Shown here piece after piece: positions 10,408-21,000 of a stretch of 64,000 nucleotides of DNA. Origin of the DNA: Xestospongia bergquistia (Eukaryota; Porifera; Demospongiae; Haplosclerida; Petrosiidae). Every line of letters begins with the position of its first letter. Position 1 is the stretch's first letter. The DNA is taken from assembly GCA_963965975.1 (NCBI GenBank), contig OZ014416.1, positions 3,410,001-3,474,000 of the forward strand. The letters are read 5' to 3'. The notes below the pieces were generated by a model. The model saw only the letters and a program-made list of their open reading frames with translations. It was not told the DNA's origin and did no database searches. Made by a program: the position numbers and the translations under genes.

Positions 10408-11124
10408 ATGGAAAATGTTCCACCAGATTATATAGAAACCATCAAAACTTATGTCAACTCAGGTACATAATAAATTACATAAATACTGAGTGATTATAAT
10501 TTCAATCTTTGGTAACTTTAGGCTGGGATGGAGACAGTGAAGTTAATTATATAATGGATCGTAAGCATACTGTTCTATAAATTATATGTTGTGATTGATA
10601 TTTAGTAGAAGATTTAGAGGACAATGACATACTACTTCCATCATTTACATCTGAACCAGTAATAGATAAGGATGATATATTTTGTACTGAACAAAAATGG
10701 GGCAAGGAATTTTACCTTAAAAGTTATCCAAACTTCAGACGTGACAAATCAGATCAGTATGTTTTTCATATATGTGAATACTATAGATAATATTCTATCA
10801 TTGTATCAGTGACTGCATATTTACAAGAGGGTTCATTAGAACAACAATCAAAGCAAATGAAGTATGTTTACAAATATCATATAAAATTCATGTTTTTATG
10901 ATACAAAATAGCACACAATCAGACAACTATTAAATGGAGAATGTTATAGTGACTTTGTTAAAGTACAGTATGTGGATGATGATTGGCCAATTGACCTTGA
11001 TGATATGGTGAGAATATCAGTCTAACAAACAATTACTTCATACAGTTTCATGTAGGTAATGGAAATTAATTACTATTTACTTGCTTTGGCGAGTGATTGT
11101 CTAAAAAACCTGTTTTCTATTTAA
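10408..11124 (+). CDS. Six-exon gene for an unrecognised 153-residue acidic protein
   Basis: The model has exons at 10408-10462, 10522-10560, 10606-10756, 10810-10861, 10912-11007 and 11056-11124. Introns are 59, 45, 53, 50 and 48 bp, all GT..AG. All junctions keep frame (phases 1, 1, 2, 0, 0) and no internal stop occurs over 462 nt ending in TAA, which is hard to get by chance. The start is the first ATG in the open frame (MENVPPDY); an upstream non-coding exon is possible because TTCAG precedes at 10389-10393. The protein is rich in Asp and Glu (DLEDLEDND, YVDDDWPIDLDDM) with a central basic-aromatic stretch (FYLKSYPNFRRDKSDHD) and a hydrophobic C-terminal helix (INYYLLALASDCLKNLF). No signal peptide, membrane segment or known domain was recognised. 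Its neighbours are mobile-element debris, so it could be a host gene or an accessory gene of a transposon. Confidence 0.6.
10463..11055 (+). other. Five ultra-short introns of the six-exon gene
   Basis: Introns at 10463-10521, 10561-10605, 10757-10809, 10862-10911 and 11008-11055. The 5' sites read GTACAT, GTAAGC, GTATGT, GTATGT and GTGAGA; the 3' sites read TTTAG, TTTAG, ATCAG, AATAG and TGTAG. Lengths of 45-59 bp are near the lower limit for animal spliceosomal introns and fit a compact-intron lineage. Confidence 0.6.
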
Positions 11125-12100
11125 ATGATTTTATGAAATCAATTGTCTGGCCACAGGTAATTCCAGATAATAAGTCGTAACCTATAACCTCATTGAATTA
11201 TACTTACAGATTCTCACTTTGTCAATAACGGAGAAATTTCACTTTTCACATGAAAAGGCAGTTAAGTGCCTTGTACAAAGACAGCTTCCCTGTATCCAAA
11301 CACAAAGTTCTTGATTTTAAGTTATTAACTTGAACTCTATTGTAGTGATAGAAACGACATATTGCTGTATTTTAATATGAATCTGATAGTCATATTGATC
11401 AAATTTGTACTGAAATGCTTTGAAAGAAAGTCAGAAATTTGAATATTAATTGGAAACCCTGAAGTTATATTGGACTTACAAACCAATCTTAAGCCAATAA
11501 GAGTCTCATATCCTACAACATAAGCACTTGATGCACAATCAATAATGCTTTGAGCAGAGTATACTACACTAATGTTTGCTATTGCTGCCTAGGCATCAAT
11601 ACAAAAACACTGACCTTCAGAGATCTTTCAGTGCAGTCTCATATCCAAAATAATACAAATTTCCTTGTAGCATTGTCATGTGGTGATGAGACATTAATTA
11701 GGCATTAATTAGGCTTCTGCAGCAGCACATACCGCGGTTTTAAGATCCACCTACAGGAATGTGCTGCTAACTTCAACAGACCCTCTCCCAAGTATTATAC
11801 GAGACTATCTTCAATTTCCTTTAATAAGAACAATACGGTCAAGAATATTAAAACGACCACATGAGCTGAGTTCAACTATAATAATTATTATAGTCTCGCG
11901 TTGCCAGCCCCTCCCTCTCAGAATTTTAATTTGTGGTTGGATCAGCCAAATACACTAGGCCAACGGTATGGTTACTTCGGAAGACTCAATTACTTGTAAA
12001 ACCTGACTTCAACTCTGAGGCAAAGAGGGTCTCTGCTGGCTCTGGGATATAGATTTGAATATCTTGGAGGTACTTAGCCTATTGGATCTCACAATTCCAT
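11125..12100. other. Non-coding stretch, no recognised gene
   Basis: No recognisable domain in any frame. The ORF at 11761-11958 may lie inside old retroelement sequence, because it precedes a retroelement remnant on the same strand, but its peptide does not convincingly match. Short duplications such as GGCATTAATTAGGCATTAATTAGG (split at 11700 and 11711) are present. Confidence 0.5.
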
Positions 12101-12104
12101 AAGA

Positions 12105-12870
12105 CAAATTGCTAAAAATAAGATTAGTCTTTGGTGTGAAGAGTTTAATTCCCTGAACTTCATCGCTACGTCCCATCCTCATGGGATACAGAAACCGGCT
12201 ATGTTTGCATTAGGACAATTTTCTTTCTCAAATTCGATTTGTGGTCCCTTCATTGAACTTATTAACAACCAATCAACATCTGCAAACCCAGTGAACTGTA
12301 GCTGGAAACAACTCTGGATCAAAACCTTCATTAAAGAAAAGACAGGAAGTATAAAAAGGATAATGCAGCTTTTTCTTTATAACAAACTAGGCCTATGGAT
12401 CTTTTGTAATGAAAACGGTGGGTCCATCTGGCTCTCAGTTTTACCAATCAAATCTCATGGATTCACACTACGTAAGACAGCTTTTCTGGATGCATGATAT
12501 CTCCACTATGGTTGGTCCTTTAAGAATTCTCCTTCACATTATAATTGTGGCCAACCCTTTACAACTGAGCATGTGCTGTCTTGTTCAATGGGGGGTTCCC
12601 TCTATAAGACAGAACGAAATATGCAACATTACTGCCTCCTTCCTTTCTGAAGTGTGTTACAATGTGTCGATAGAGCCAAGTCTGCAACAACTATCGGGAG
12701 AACAGATAGATTACAACATAGCAAATACCAGCCCTTATGCTACCTTGACATTGCAGGAAATGTGGTATGGGTGGCCGGTTTGAGAGATATTTTTTTGATG
12801 TACAGATGTTAATCGTTTTGTCCCTTTAGACTGTCTCGCTCCACTCGTAGCTGTGTATTGTTGACATGAG
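12105..12870 (+). pseudogene. Retroelement C-terminal remnant (post-reverse-transcriptase region)
   Basis: In order the sequence shows: WCEEFNSLNFIATSHPHG (the 'W..Ei..La.iA.sqP' block that follows the reverse transcriptase in a retroelement group common in invertebrates); FSFSNSICGPFIELI; WLSVLPIKSHGFTL; then a zinc-binding-like motif NCGQPFTTEHVLSCSMGG (C-x-x-x-F-x-x-x-H-x-x-x-C); and, after a frameshift in the G run near 12590, SIRQNEICNIT...SEVC...EPSLQ. After further frame changes comes RYFFDVQ near 12776-12805, matching the 'aFFDVrV' end block. There is also an in-frame TGA at 12495-12497. The reverse transcriptase core itself was not found, and the text between the first two blocks looks deleted. 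The family assignment rests on recalled motif order, not on a search. Confidence 0.7.
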
Positions 12871-13180
12871 GATGATAAAATGCAACAATGTGACCAACGG
12901 GTACTTGAGATAGAACATTCTACCTTCATCCTACTGATTCTCTCAACTTGTGGACGGATAGGCAAATGTGCAACATCATTCTATAGCATCTCTTCTAAGT
13001 GACAAAAGTGAGACATCCTATAATAAGACCATCGAACAGATTAGATGAAAACTGAATTTTGCTCTATTGCATTCCTCTATTCTCTACATAAGGGGCAGCA
13101 GTTTCTCCAAATCGAAACCAATTAAAGAGTCTTCAATAGACCTTTAAGTCAGTTAAGGCATATTTTAATAGCTAACTGAG
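12871..13180. other. Spacer after the retroelement remnant
   Basis: No gene recognised. It may include the untranslated tail of the retroelement, but no poly-A or target duplication was identified. Confidence 0.45.
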
Positions 13181-13430
13181 ATATAATGATCATTATTGTT
13201 ATTGTTAATTGTTGTTATTATTATAATTTCAGGATGCATTATGTCTCTGCCTATGGCTGGTCCAATTTTTAAAAAATAATATTATTATTGTCATTGTTAC
13301 CATTGTTGTTCTTTTTATTATTACTATTATCATTATTATTATCATAGCTATTACTATTATTATTATTTTTATCATCATTATTATTGTTATTATCATTATT
13401 AAGTATTACTATTATCAGCAATATAATACG
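13180..13430. repeat. Imperfect (TTA/ATT)n trinucleotide tract
   Basis: Two runs of TTATTATTG-, ATTATTATC- and ATTACTATT-type triplets, separated near 13229-13274 by unique sequence containing TGCATTATGTCTCTGCC. The tract is long and degenerate. Confidence 0.9.
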
Positions 13431-13850
13431 ATATGATTACAATAGCCTTAAACCCTAATTTGCCAGCATGAAGCCTTAAGATTTCTATTGCAAACCGTAA
13501 TTGATCCGTCATCTATATGAGTAAAAATTGCGAATGGAGTATGTACTGAAGTTTTGGCACAATAGATCTATGAGAAAAATGACATGATCCTAATTGGTAC
13601 GATTACTACAGACTTAAATCCTAATTGCCAAGGATAAAGTCAGAGATGGCTATGGCATTCCTTATACCTTATTTATTTTGCGTGAAAATTTCCAATGAAG
13701 TAGATATTGAAGTTCAGGCACAAGGTATCTTTGGAAAGTGATGTTAGTAACTAATTAACTTGAGAAAAATGACATCATCCTAACTGGCATGATTACAACT
13801 GACTTACAGCCTAATCATCAAGCATAAAGCCTTTAACAAGTCTATGGCAG
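13430..13850. repeat. Degenerate ~170-190 bp tandem repeat, about 2.5 copies
   Basis: A block reading GATTACAA..GACTTA-like, then CCTAAT, then GCATAAAGCC-like, then TATGGCA.TCCTTA occurs at about 13430, 13598 and 13789. Between the blocks a GAGAAAAATGACAT.ATCCTAA segment also recurs (13571 and 13763). Identity is moderate. Nothing coding was seen. Confidence 0.7.
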
Positions 13851-13861
13851 TCCTTAACTCA

Positions 13862-14325
13862 AAGTATACAATACTTTGATAAAAAGGTAAGCTTGATCAA
13901 CTATTGAACAGACTTCAAACTCTTGGTATGACAGATGCCATGAAGTCTCATCAGAATAGTATGAAAACCTTTTCACTGCTCCTTCACACCCCCTACTGAA
14001 TTGACTCCAGGTATTGATTGAATAGAAAAGTCAATAGTACATGTACTTTGTGGTAATGTGTTTGCTCTTTTATTTCTAATAGTGAGTATCAAGTCACTGT
14101 TTCAAAACCGAGTTTGCTACTCTGAGAAATCAAGTCATAGAAAGGAGAAAGACATGTCAACGTACACACTTTTTGGTGACTATTTAGAGGATTGCAAAAG
14201 TAAGTAATCCAGCAACCTTGTATCCAACAGCCACTACATGTACTTTTCACTTTCTCACTTACTCTACCAACACAATACTACAATGACTATAATCAATTTA
14301 AACTCAAGCTGTGTTATCTGTGTAT
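13862..14325 (+). pseudogene. HECT-domain pseudogene, plus-strand copy
   Basis: This is the inverted partner of the minus-strand copy at 15798-16560. The first exon part ends CTCCAG at 14010 and includes LLNRLQTLGMTDAMKSH, then a frame slip leads to a TGA. The intron at 14011-14082 (72 bp) is followed by an open exon at 14083-14199 encoding SIKSLFQNRVCYSEKSSHRK...GDYLEDCK. The next exon is cut: sequence corresponding to the IPPxGF region is missing, and homology resumes near 14220 with YPTATTCTF, which keeps the HECT catalytic Cys (TGT 14239-14241). A frame change follows, then LPTQYYNDYNQFKLKL. Where the minus copy has stops, this copy retains sense codons (CAA and AAG). It is inactive because of the deletion and frameshifts. 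Confidence 0.75.
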
Positions 14326-14582
14326 GCAGCAGCTTGATAAGGATGGATGGATGGATTGAAAGCATAGACAAATTTGAGAAGGAATAGAGATGATTTAAGA
14401 GAATCTATTCCTCGAGATATGTATGCACTAAGAAGGCTCTTATAAGGGAGCTGACCATTTATATGTATGCACCTAGAATTGCTGGTCCCTAATCGCTGGG
14501 ACTTCACTCCTATAACTGGAGTAGTCCACCAACTTATTGTTCAATTAACTACTGACTAGCAATGAAGGTGATTACTTTGGGT

Positions 14583-15541
14583 GTGAGAGGCCATGGTCGA
14601 CCACCTTTAGACATATGTGAGGATTAAGTTAGATTCTTGGATTTAAATAAACTTAGATTGCAGCACTGATAGGTTACTCTACACATATGATTCAAAGAAG
14701 ACTAACAGAATTTGGAATTGAATGTAATTGATTCAGTGAAATAACTAATCAACATTTGCATGACCTGGTTAACGAGATTGTAACACTCTTACCTGCTTGT
14801 GGTATACGATCAATACAGACCCTGCTTAAAGTTAATGGTGAGATATTGCAAAGAGAAAGAGTAAAAGAGTCTATTCATTGTGTTGACCCCTTGGGATTTG
14901 AAACTAGGCTACATAGAACTTTTCATTGTCAGCAATATAATGTTGGCAGATTGATGGATATCACAAAGTTATGAGGCGGCTATTAGTAATACATGAAGGA
15001 ATAGATGGATATAGCCGAGTTCCAGTTTACTTAAAAGTAGCCTCTACTAACAAAGCTGTGACTGCTTTAATGCATTTCTGCAAGGTGTCAAGTGTTATGG
15101 ATTACCATCTCATGTACATTCGGAGTGTGGAGGAGAAAATATTCTAGTTGGACACTTCATGCTTGAGCATTTCAAGAAAGGTCTGGAGAGAGGAAGTTTC
15201 ATCTGTGGTTGAAGTGTCCACAACCAAAGAATAGAACGTTTATGGAGAGAAGGTTGCATTAGATTCTATTACTTCCTGTTCTATTCACTGGAAGAAGTAG
15301 GTCTATTAGATTCAGTTAGTGAAGTTGATATATGTGCCCTCAACTTTTTGTTTATCTACCAATTATACAATCTCAAGTAGACATGTTTCATGAGGCATGG
15401 TGTAATCATCCTCTACGTACAGCACACAACCAAACACCACATCAGCTATGGGTTCTGAGAATGGCTCAAGCTAGGATGGAAACACCACAAACAGTTACAG
15501 AAACATTTCCCCCTTTTTTTGAAAATATGAATCCCTTCTAA
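14583..15541 (+). pseudogene. Decayed integrase-core (rve-type DDE) gene
   Basis: In order: RGHGRPPLDI (the 'G..GRP' leader of this integrase family), a broken helix-turn-helix part (QRRLTEFGIEC), then HDLVNEIVTLLPACGIRSIQ and LQRERVKESIHCVDPLGFE, typical of the segment before the catalytic core. The core begins with WQIDGYHKV, whose first Asp is at 14953-14955, followed by RRLLVIHEGIDGYSRV. After a frameshift near 15075 comes HSECGGENILVGHFMLEHF, where the expected second catalytic Asp of the usual RSDxGGEN is Glu (GAG 15123-15125). NQRIERLWR keeps the catalytic Glu (15234-15236). A TGA at 15210-15212 and another frameshift precede the open tail at 15332-15541 (WCNHPLRTAHNQTPHQLW). The gene is dead. 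Similar integrase-core proteins are multicopy in sponges and cnidarians and probably come from DNA transposons. Confidence 0.8.
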
Positions 15542-15797
15542 AATATAAACAGATTGAATGTAAAATAAAAAAAATTACCAAAAATTTATCAGAAGTATAC
15601 AAGCATTAGATAGACAATACTATCAAAAAACATAAAATAAAATCAACATAAAATGAATACAAAGAGCATAAGATAAACTATCAAGAACATAAATATATAT
15701 TGAATGTAACATTAATCAAACTACACCAAACCCACCATGACAAGTAAAGAAAGGCCTGATCAATTTTGAGCTTAAATTGATTATAGTCATTGTAGTA
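15542..15797. other. A-rich spacer between the integrase and HECT remnants
   Basis: Very A-rich on the + strand (runs of AAATAAAAAAA, CATAAAATAAAA). Its right part holds the out-of-frame continuation of the minus-strand HECT gene. Confidence 0.5.
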
Positions 15798-17024
15798 TCA
15801 TGTATGTAGAGTGAGTGAGAAAGTACATGTAGAGGCCGTTGGATAAACTGCATTGTGACTGAATGACAGGGTTGGATCTATATCAAACCCGAATGGAGGT
15901 ACAGCTGATGAACCAGTAAAGAAACACAGAATGTCCTTTAAGGAAACTTCATTACTCCCACCTGTAAGGAATGTAAAAGTATATTGAAAGTATCTAAACG
16001 GTGTATGCAAATTTTATAACTAATTTTTGTGAATGTATACATTAAGTGACTAATGAAATGATATCAAAGAAATCACTAAAACAATAGAGGCTGAAAGCTA
16101 CCTCAATTATGTAATTACTTAGTGAGCTATAAACCACAAGGCCAACCCCATCACCAGAAAGTATTGACATTGGCAAATGAATACAATACAAGGTTGTTGT
16201 TTTATTTTTAATAAATAGGATGACTAAACTACTTACTTTTGCAATCCTCTAAATAGTCACCAAAAAGTATGTACGTTGACATGTCTTTCTCCTTTCTATG
16301 ACTTGAATTCTCAGAGTAGTGAACTCGGTTTTGAAACAGTGACTAGATACTCACTATTAAAAATAAAAGAGCAAACCATTATCGCAAAGCACATGCACTA
16401 TCGACTTTTCTATTCAATCAATACCTAGAGTCAATTCAGTAGGGTATGAAGGAGCAGTGAAGAGGGGTTCTAGACTATTCGGGTGAGACTTCATGGCATC
16501 TGCCACACCAAGAGTTTATAGACCATTCAATAGTTGATCAAGCTCAGCTTTTGATTGAAGTATTGTATAGTACATTGTGATACTATGGACTAAGGTAGAA
16601 CGATCTTCAAGTGTCAATGTTGTGGGACTCTTGTTGAACCCACAGTAGGACAGTACTTCTATTGCATCCATGGATTGGACTTGGATCTGCTCGTTGCTGA
16701 CAGCATCGATCATCTAAGACAACAATTAACAAGTCTATAAATAACAGAGATAGGAAAAGTGTCTCTAACTGCTAATAAGTAGGAAAATTGTAAACAAATT
16801 AAAAAGTTTTATTGTGGGAATAGTACTGTCATTTTTCTTTTAACATAAGTTCAGGTTAGTTCAGTAAATCTAAGCTGAATACACTCTTAAATTAGAAGTA
16901 CCTATAACATAGTCATCATGACTTATTTACCTTGCTTACTAACAGATTGATGTCATAATCAGGTATAATAGTATAGTCAATAGTGTTTCGTTTAGCTCCA
17001 TGCCACAAAGGTAATCGTAAACCC
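15798..17024 (-). pseudogene. HECT-domain (E3 ligase-like) pseudogene, minus-strand copy
   Basis: Exons in coding order: about 17024-16931 (RLPLWHGAKRNTIDYTII ... INLLVSK), 16713-16425 (MIDAVSNEQIQVQSMDAIEV ...), 16353-16237 (SLFQNRVHYSENSSHRK ... GDYLEDCK) and 15961-15798. Introns are GT..AG and the phases fit throughout; the 71-bp intron at 16354-16424 matches the one in the plus copy. The last exon holds SLKDILCFFTG, VPPFGF and then YPTASTCTF, the HECT C-lobe motif with the catalytic Cys (codon 15825-15827). Stops interrupt it: TAA at 16516-16518, TAG at 16343-16345 and TGA at 15798-15800, after which YYNDYNQFKLKIDQAF would continue. The 5' part of the domain was not found; the satellite begins about 500 bp upstream. 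It most resembles multicopy invertebrate proteins annotated as G2/M phase-specific E3 ligase-like. Confidence 0.78.
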
Positions 17025-17517
17025 CTTTACAGATATAAGGATAGCCTGATCCTTCCTTGACTAAGAGATACAGATATCAAATATACTAATTTCATTTCTG
17101 TTGAAGTAGACTTAAGAGAAAAGAGAGCGTGATAGAGAGAACACATCAGTTGTGTAGGTAGCAGGTAGGGGGACCAGTTGTGATAAAAATAGTAGGAGAC
17201 CCAGCGTCATTCATAGCTGACAAAAAGAGGAAGTAAATAATAAATGGATGGATTAATAGATAGGTAGAAAATTGCTAAAAACATGCACAAATTATAATAA
17301 TTACTTTTCATAATTATCAGTCTCCAATGTTGTGGTGTGATATGTTTTTACCAGTTTGATAGACATTCTATTGTTAGGGAGCAAATCGCTCGCCAGTTTG
17401 AATATTTTCACTTTGATTTCCCATAACTCCCTCAACCCACTTATCAGAACAAGACTCAGGGAGCAACAAAGGACTACACACATGAGTATCAAGTAGATCA
17501 TTTAACAAAAACCACTA
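17025..17517. other. Spacer between the HECT pseudogene and the satellite
   Basis: No gene recognised. A small GATGGATGGATTAATAGATAGGTAG microsatellite-like stretch (split near 17242 and 17255) is present. The minus-strand ORF at 17301-17501 begins with a hydrophobic run but has no support as a gene. Confidence 0.5.
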
Positions 17518-17533
17518 TAAAGACTTTAGAAGG

Positions 17534-17579
17534 TTTAGACTATTGAGAGAAGTTTATAAAGTAAACTGCTCAGTCTAAA
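17534..17579. repeat. Dyad 2 of the satellite monomer (example copy)
   Basis: The outer stem TTTAGACT + GAG pairs with CTCAGTCTAAA (11 bp, with a 3-base ATT bulge). Nested inside is GTTTA / TAAAC with the loop TAAAG. The arrangement is retained in most monomers. Confidence 0.9.
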
Positions 17580-18010
17580 GGACTTTATGGCACTAACAAA
17601 ATAAACAGCTATTAACAATTTAGTAAATTAGTTTGTATTAACGCTCTAAAGTCTTTAAGTTAAAGACTTCAGAAGGTTTAGACCATTGAGTGAAGCTTAT
17701 AAAGTAAACTGCTCAGTCTAAAGGACTTAATGGAACTAACTAAACAAACTGCTATTAACAAGTTAGTAAGTTTGTTTGCATTATCCTCTAAAGCCTTTAA
17801 GATAAAGACTTTAGAAAGTTTAGACTATTGAGTGAATTTTATAAAGTAAACTGCTCAGTCTAAAGGACTTTATGGCACTTCCTGAATAAACAGCTATTAA
17901 CAGTTTAGTAAGTTAGTTTGCATTAATGCTCTAAAGTCTTTAAGTTAAAGACTTTAGTAGGTTTAGACTCTTGAGAGAATTTTATAAAGTAAACTGCTCA
18001 GTCTAAAGGA

Positions 18011-21000
18011 CTTAATGGGACTAACTAAGCACTCAGTTATTAACAGTTTAGAAAGTTAGTTTGCGTTAATGCCCTAAAGTCTTTAAGTTAAAGACTTTAG
18101 AAGGTTTAGACTATTGAGAGAAGTTTATAAAGTAAACTGCTCAGTCTAAAGGACTTTATGGCACTAACTAAATAAACAGTTATTAAAAGTTCAGAAAGTT
18201 AGTTTGCATTAACGCTCTAAAGTCTTTAAGTTAAAGACTTTAGAAGGTTTAGACTATTGAGAGAAGTTTATAAAGTAAACTGCTCAGTCTAAAGGACTTT
18301 ATGGCACTAACTAAATAAACAGCTATTAACAGTTTAGTAAGTTAGTTTGCATTAACGCACTAAAGTCTTTAAGTTAAAGACTTTAGAAGGTTTAGACTTT
18401 TGAGAGAAGTTTATAAAGTAAACTGCTCAGTCAAAAGGACTTAATGGGACTAACTAAGCATTCAGTTATTAACAGTTTAGTAAGTTAGTTTGCATTAACG
18501 CTATAAAGGCTTTAAGTTAAAGACTTTAGAAGGTTTAGACTATTGAGAGAAGTTTATAAAGTAAACTGCTCAGTCTAAAGGACTTTATGGCACTAACTAA
18601 ATAAACAGCTATTAACAGTTTAGTAAGATAGTTTGCATTAACGCTCTAAAGTCTTTAAGTTAAAGACTTTAGAAAGTTTAGACTATTGAGAGAAGTTTAT
18701 AAAGTAAACTGCTCAGTCTAAAGGAGTTTATGGCGCTAACCAATTAAACACCTATTAACAGTTTAGTAGGTTAGTTTGCATTAACGCTCTAAAGACTTTA
18801 AGTTAAAGACTTTATAAGGTTTAGACTGTTGAGTGAACTTTATAAAGTAAACTCCTTAGTCTAAAGGACTTAATGGGACTAACTAAGCAAACTGCTACTA
18901 AGAGTTTAGTAAGTTAGTTTGCATTAATGCTCTCAAGTCTTTTACTTAAAGACTTTATAAGGTTTAGACTATTGACTGAAGTTTGTAAAGTAAAGTGCTT
19001 AGTAAAAAAATCTTTATGGCACTAACTAAGTAAACAACTCTTAAAAGTTTAGTAAGATGGTTTGCATTAACACTCTAAAGTCTTTAAGTTGAAGAGTTTA
19101 GAAAGTTTAAACTATTGAGTGAATTTTACAAAGTAAACAGCTCAGCCTAAAGGACTTTATGGCACTAACTAAATAAACAGCTATTAACAGTTTAGTAAGT
19201 TAGTTTGCATTAACGCTCTAAAGTCTTTAAGTTAAAGACTTTGAAAGTTTAGACTAATGAGAGAAGTTTATAAAGTAAACTGCTCAGTCTAAAGGACTTT
19301 ATGGCACAAACTAAATAAACAGCTATTAACAGTTTAGTAAGTTAGTTTGCATTAACGCTCTAAAGTCTTTAAGTTGAAGAGTTTAGAAAGTTTAAAATAT
19401 TGAGTGAATTTTATAAAGTAAACAGCTCAGTCTAAAGGACTTCATGGCACTAACTAAATAAACAGCTATTAACAGTTTAGTAAGTTAGTTTGCTTTAACG
19501 CTCTAAAGTCTTTAAGTTAAAGACTTTAGTAGGTTTAGACCATTGAGAGAAGTTTATAAAGTAAACTACTCAGTCTAAAGGACTTTATGGCACTAACTAA
19601 ATAAACAGCTATAAACAATTTAGCAAGTTTCTTTGCATTAACGCTCTAAAGTCTTTAAATTAATGACTTTAGAAGGTTTAGACTATATAAAGAAGTTTAT
19701 AAAGTAAACTACTCAGTCTAAAGGACTCTATGGCACTAACTAAATAAACAGCTATTAACAGTTTAGTAAGTTAGTTTGCATTAACGCTCTAAAGTCTTTA
19801 AGTTAAAGACTTTAGTAGGTTTAAACTATTGAGAGAAGTTTATAAAGTAAACTGCTCAGTCTAAAGGACTTTATCGCACTAACTAAGTAAACAGCTATTA
19901 ACACTTTAGTAAGTTAGTTTGCATTAACGCTCTAAAGTCTTTAAGTTAAAGACTTTAGTAGGTTTAGACTTTTGAGAGAATTTTATAAAGTAAACTGCTC
20001 AGTCTAAAGGACTTAATGGGACTAACTAAGCACTCAGTTATTAACAGTTTAGATAGTTAGTTTGCATTAATGCCCTAAAGTCTTTAAGTTAAAGACTTTA
20101 CAAGGTTTAAACTATTGAGAGAATTTTATAAAGTAAAATGCTCAGTCTATAGGACTTTATGGCACTAACTAAATAAACAGTTATTAACAGTTCAGAAAGT
20201 TAGTTTGCATTAACGCTCTAAAGTCTTTAAGTTAAAGACTTTAGAAGGTTTAGACTTTTGAGAAAAGTTTATAAAGTAAAGTGCTCAGTCAAAAGGACTT
20301 AATGGGACTAACTAAGCATTCAGTTATTAACAGGTTAGTAAGTTAGTTTGCATTAACGCTCTAAAGGCTTTAAGTTAAAGACTTTAGAAGGTTTAGACTA
20401 TTGAGAGAAGTTTATAAAGTAAACTCCTCAGTCTAAAGGACTTTATGGCACTAACGAAATAAACAGTTATTAACAGTTCAGAAAGTTAGTTTGCATTAAC
20501 GCTCTAAAGTCTTAAAGTTAAAGACTTTACAAGGTTTAGACTATTGAGAGAAGTTTATAAAGTAAACTGCTCAGCCTAGAGGACTTTATGGCACTAACTA
20601 AATAAAGAGCTATTAACAGTTTAGTAAGTTAGTTTGCATTAACGCTCTAAAGTCTTTAAGTTAAAGACTTTAGAAGGTTTAGACTATTGAGAGAAGTTTA
20701 TAAAGTAAACTGCTCAGTCAAAAGGACATAATGGGACTAACTAAGCATTCAGTTATTAACAGTTTAGTAAGTTAGTTTGCATTAACGCTCTAAAGTCTTT
20801 AAGTTAAAGACTTTAGAAAATTTACACTATTGAGAGAAGTTTATAAAGTAAACTGCTCAGTCTAAAGGAGTTTATGGCGCTAACCAATTAAACAGCTATT
20901 AACAGTTTAGTAAGTTAGTTTGCATTAACGCGCGACAGTCTTTAAGTTAAATACTTTAGAAGGTTTAGACTATTGAGAGAAGTTTATAAGGTAAACTGCT

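Noticed and set aside
12735-12965. 76-residue ORF on the minus strand
   Set aside because: Antisense shadow of the retroelement remnant, whose conserved blocks are on the plus strand.
13180-13430. TTA-rich tract as a replication origin or matrix attachment site
   Set aside because: Composition alone is not evidence; it is adequately described as a degenerate trinucleotide repeat.
15332-15541. Independent 69-residue protein gene
   Set aside because: Its WCNHPLRTAHNQTPHQLW text is the normal C-terminal end of the integrase core, so it is the tail of the broken gene.
17301-17501. 66-residue minus-strand ORF with a hydrophobic start, as a secreted peptide or a further HECT exon
   Set aside because: No splice-site context linking it to the HECT exons, no family match, and a length compatible with chance.
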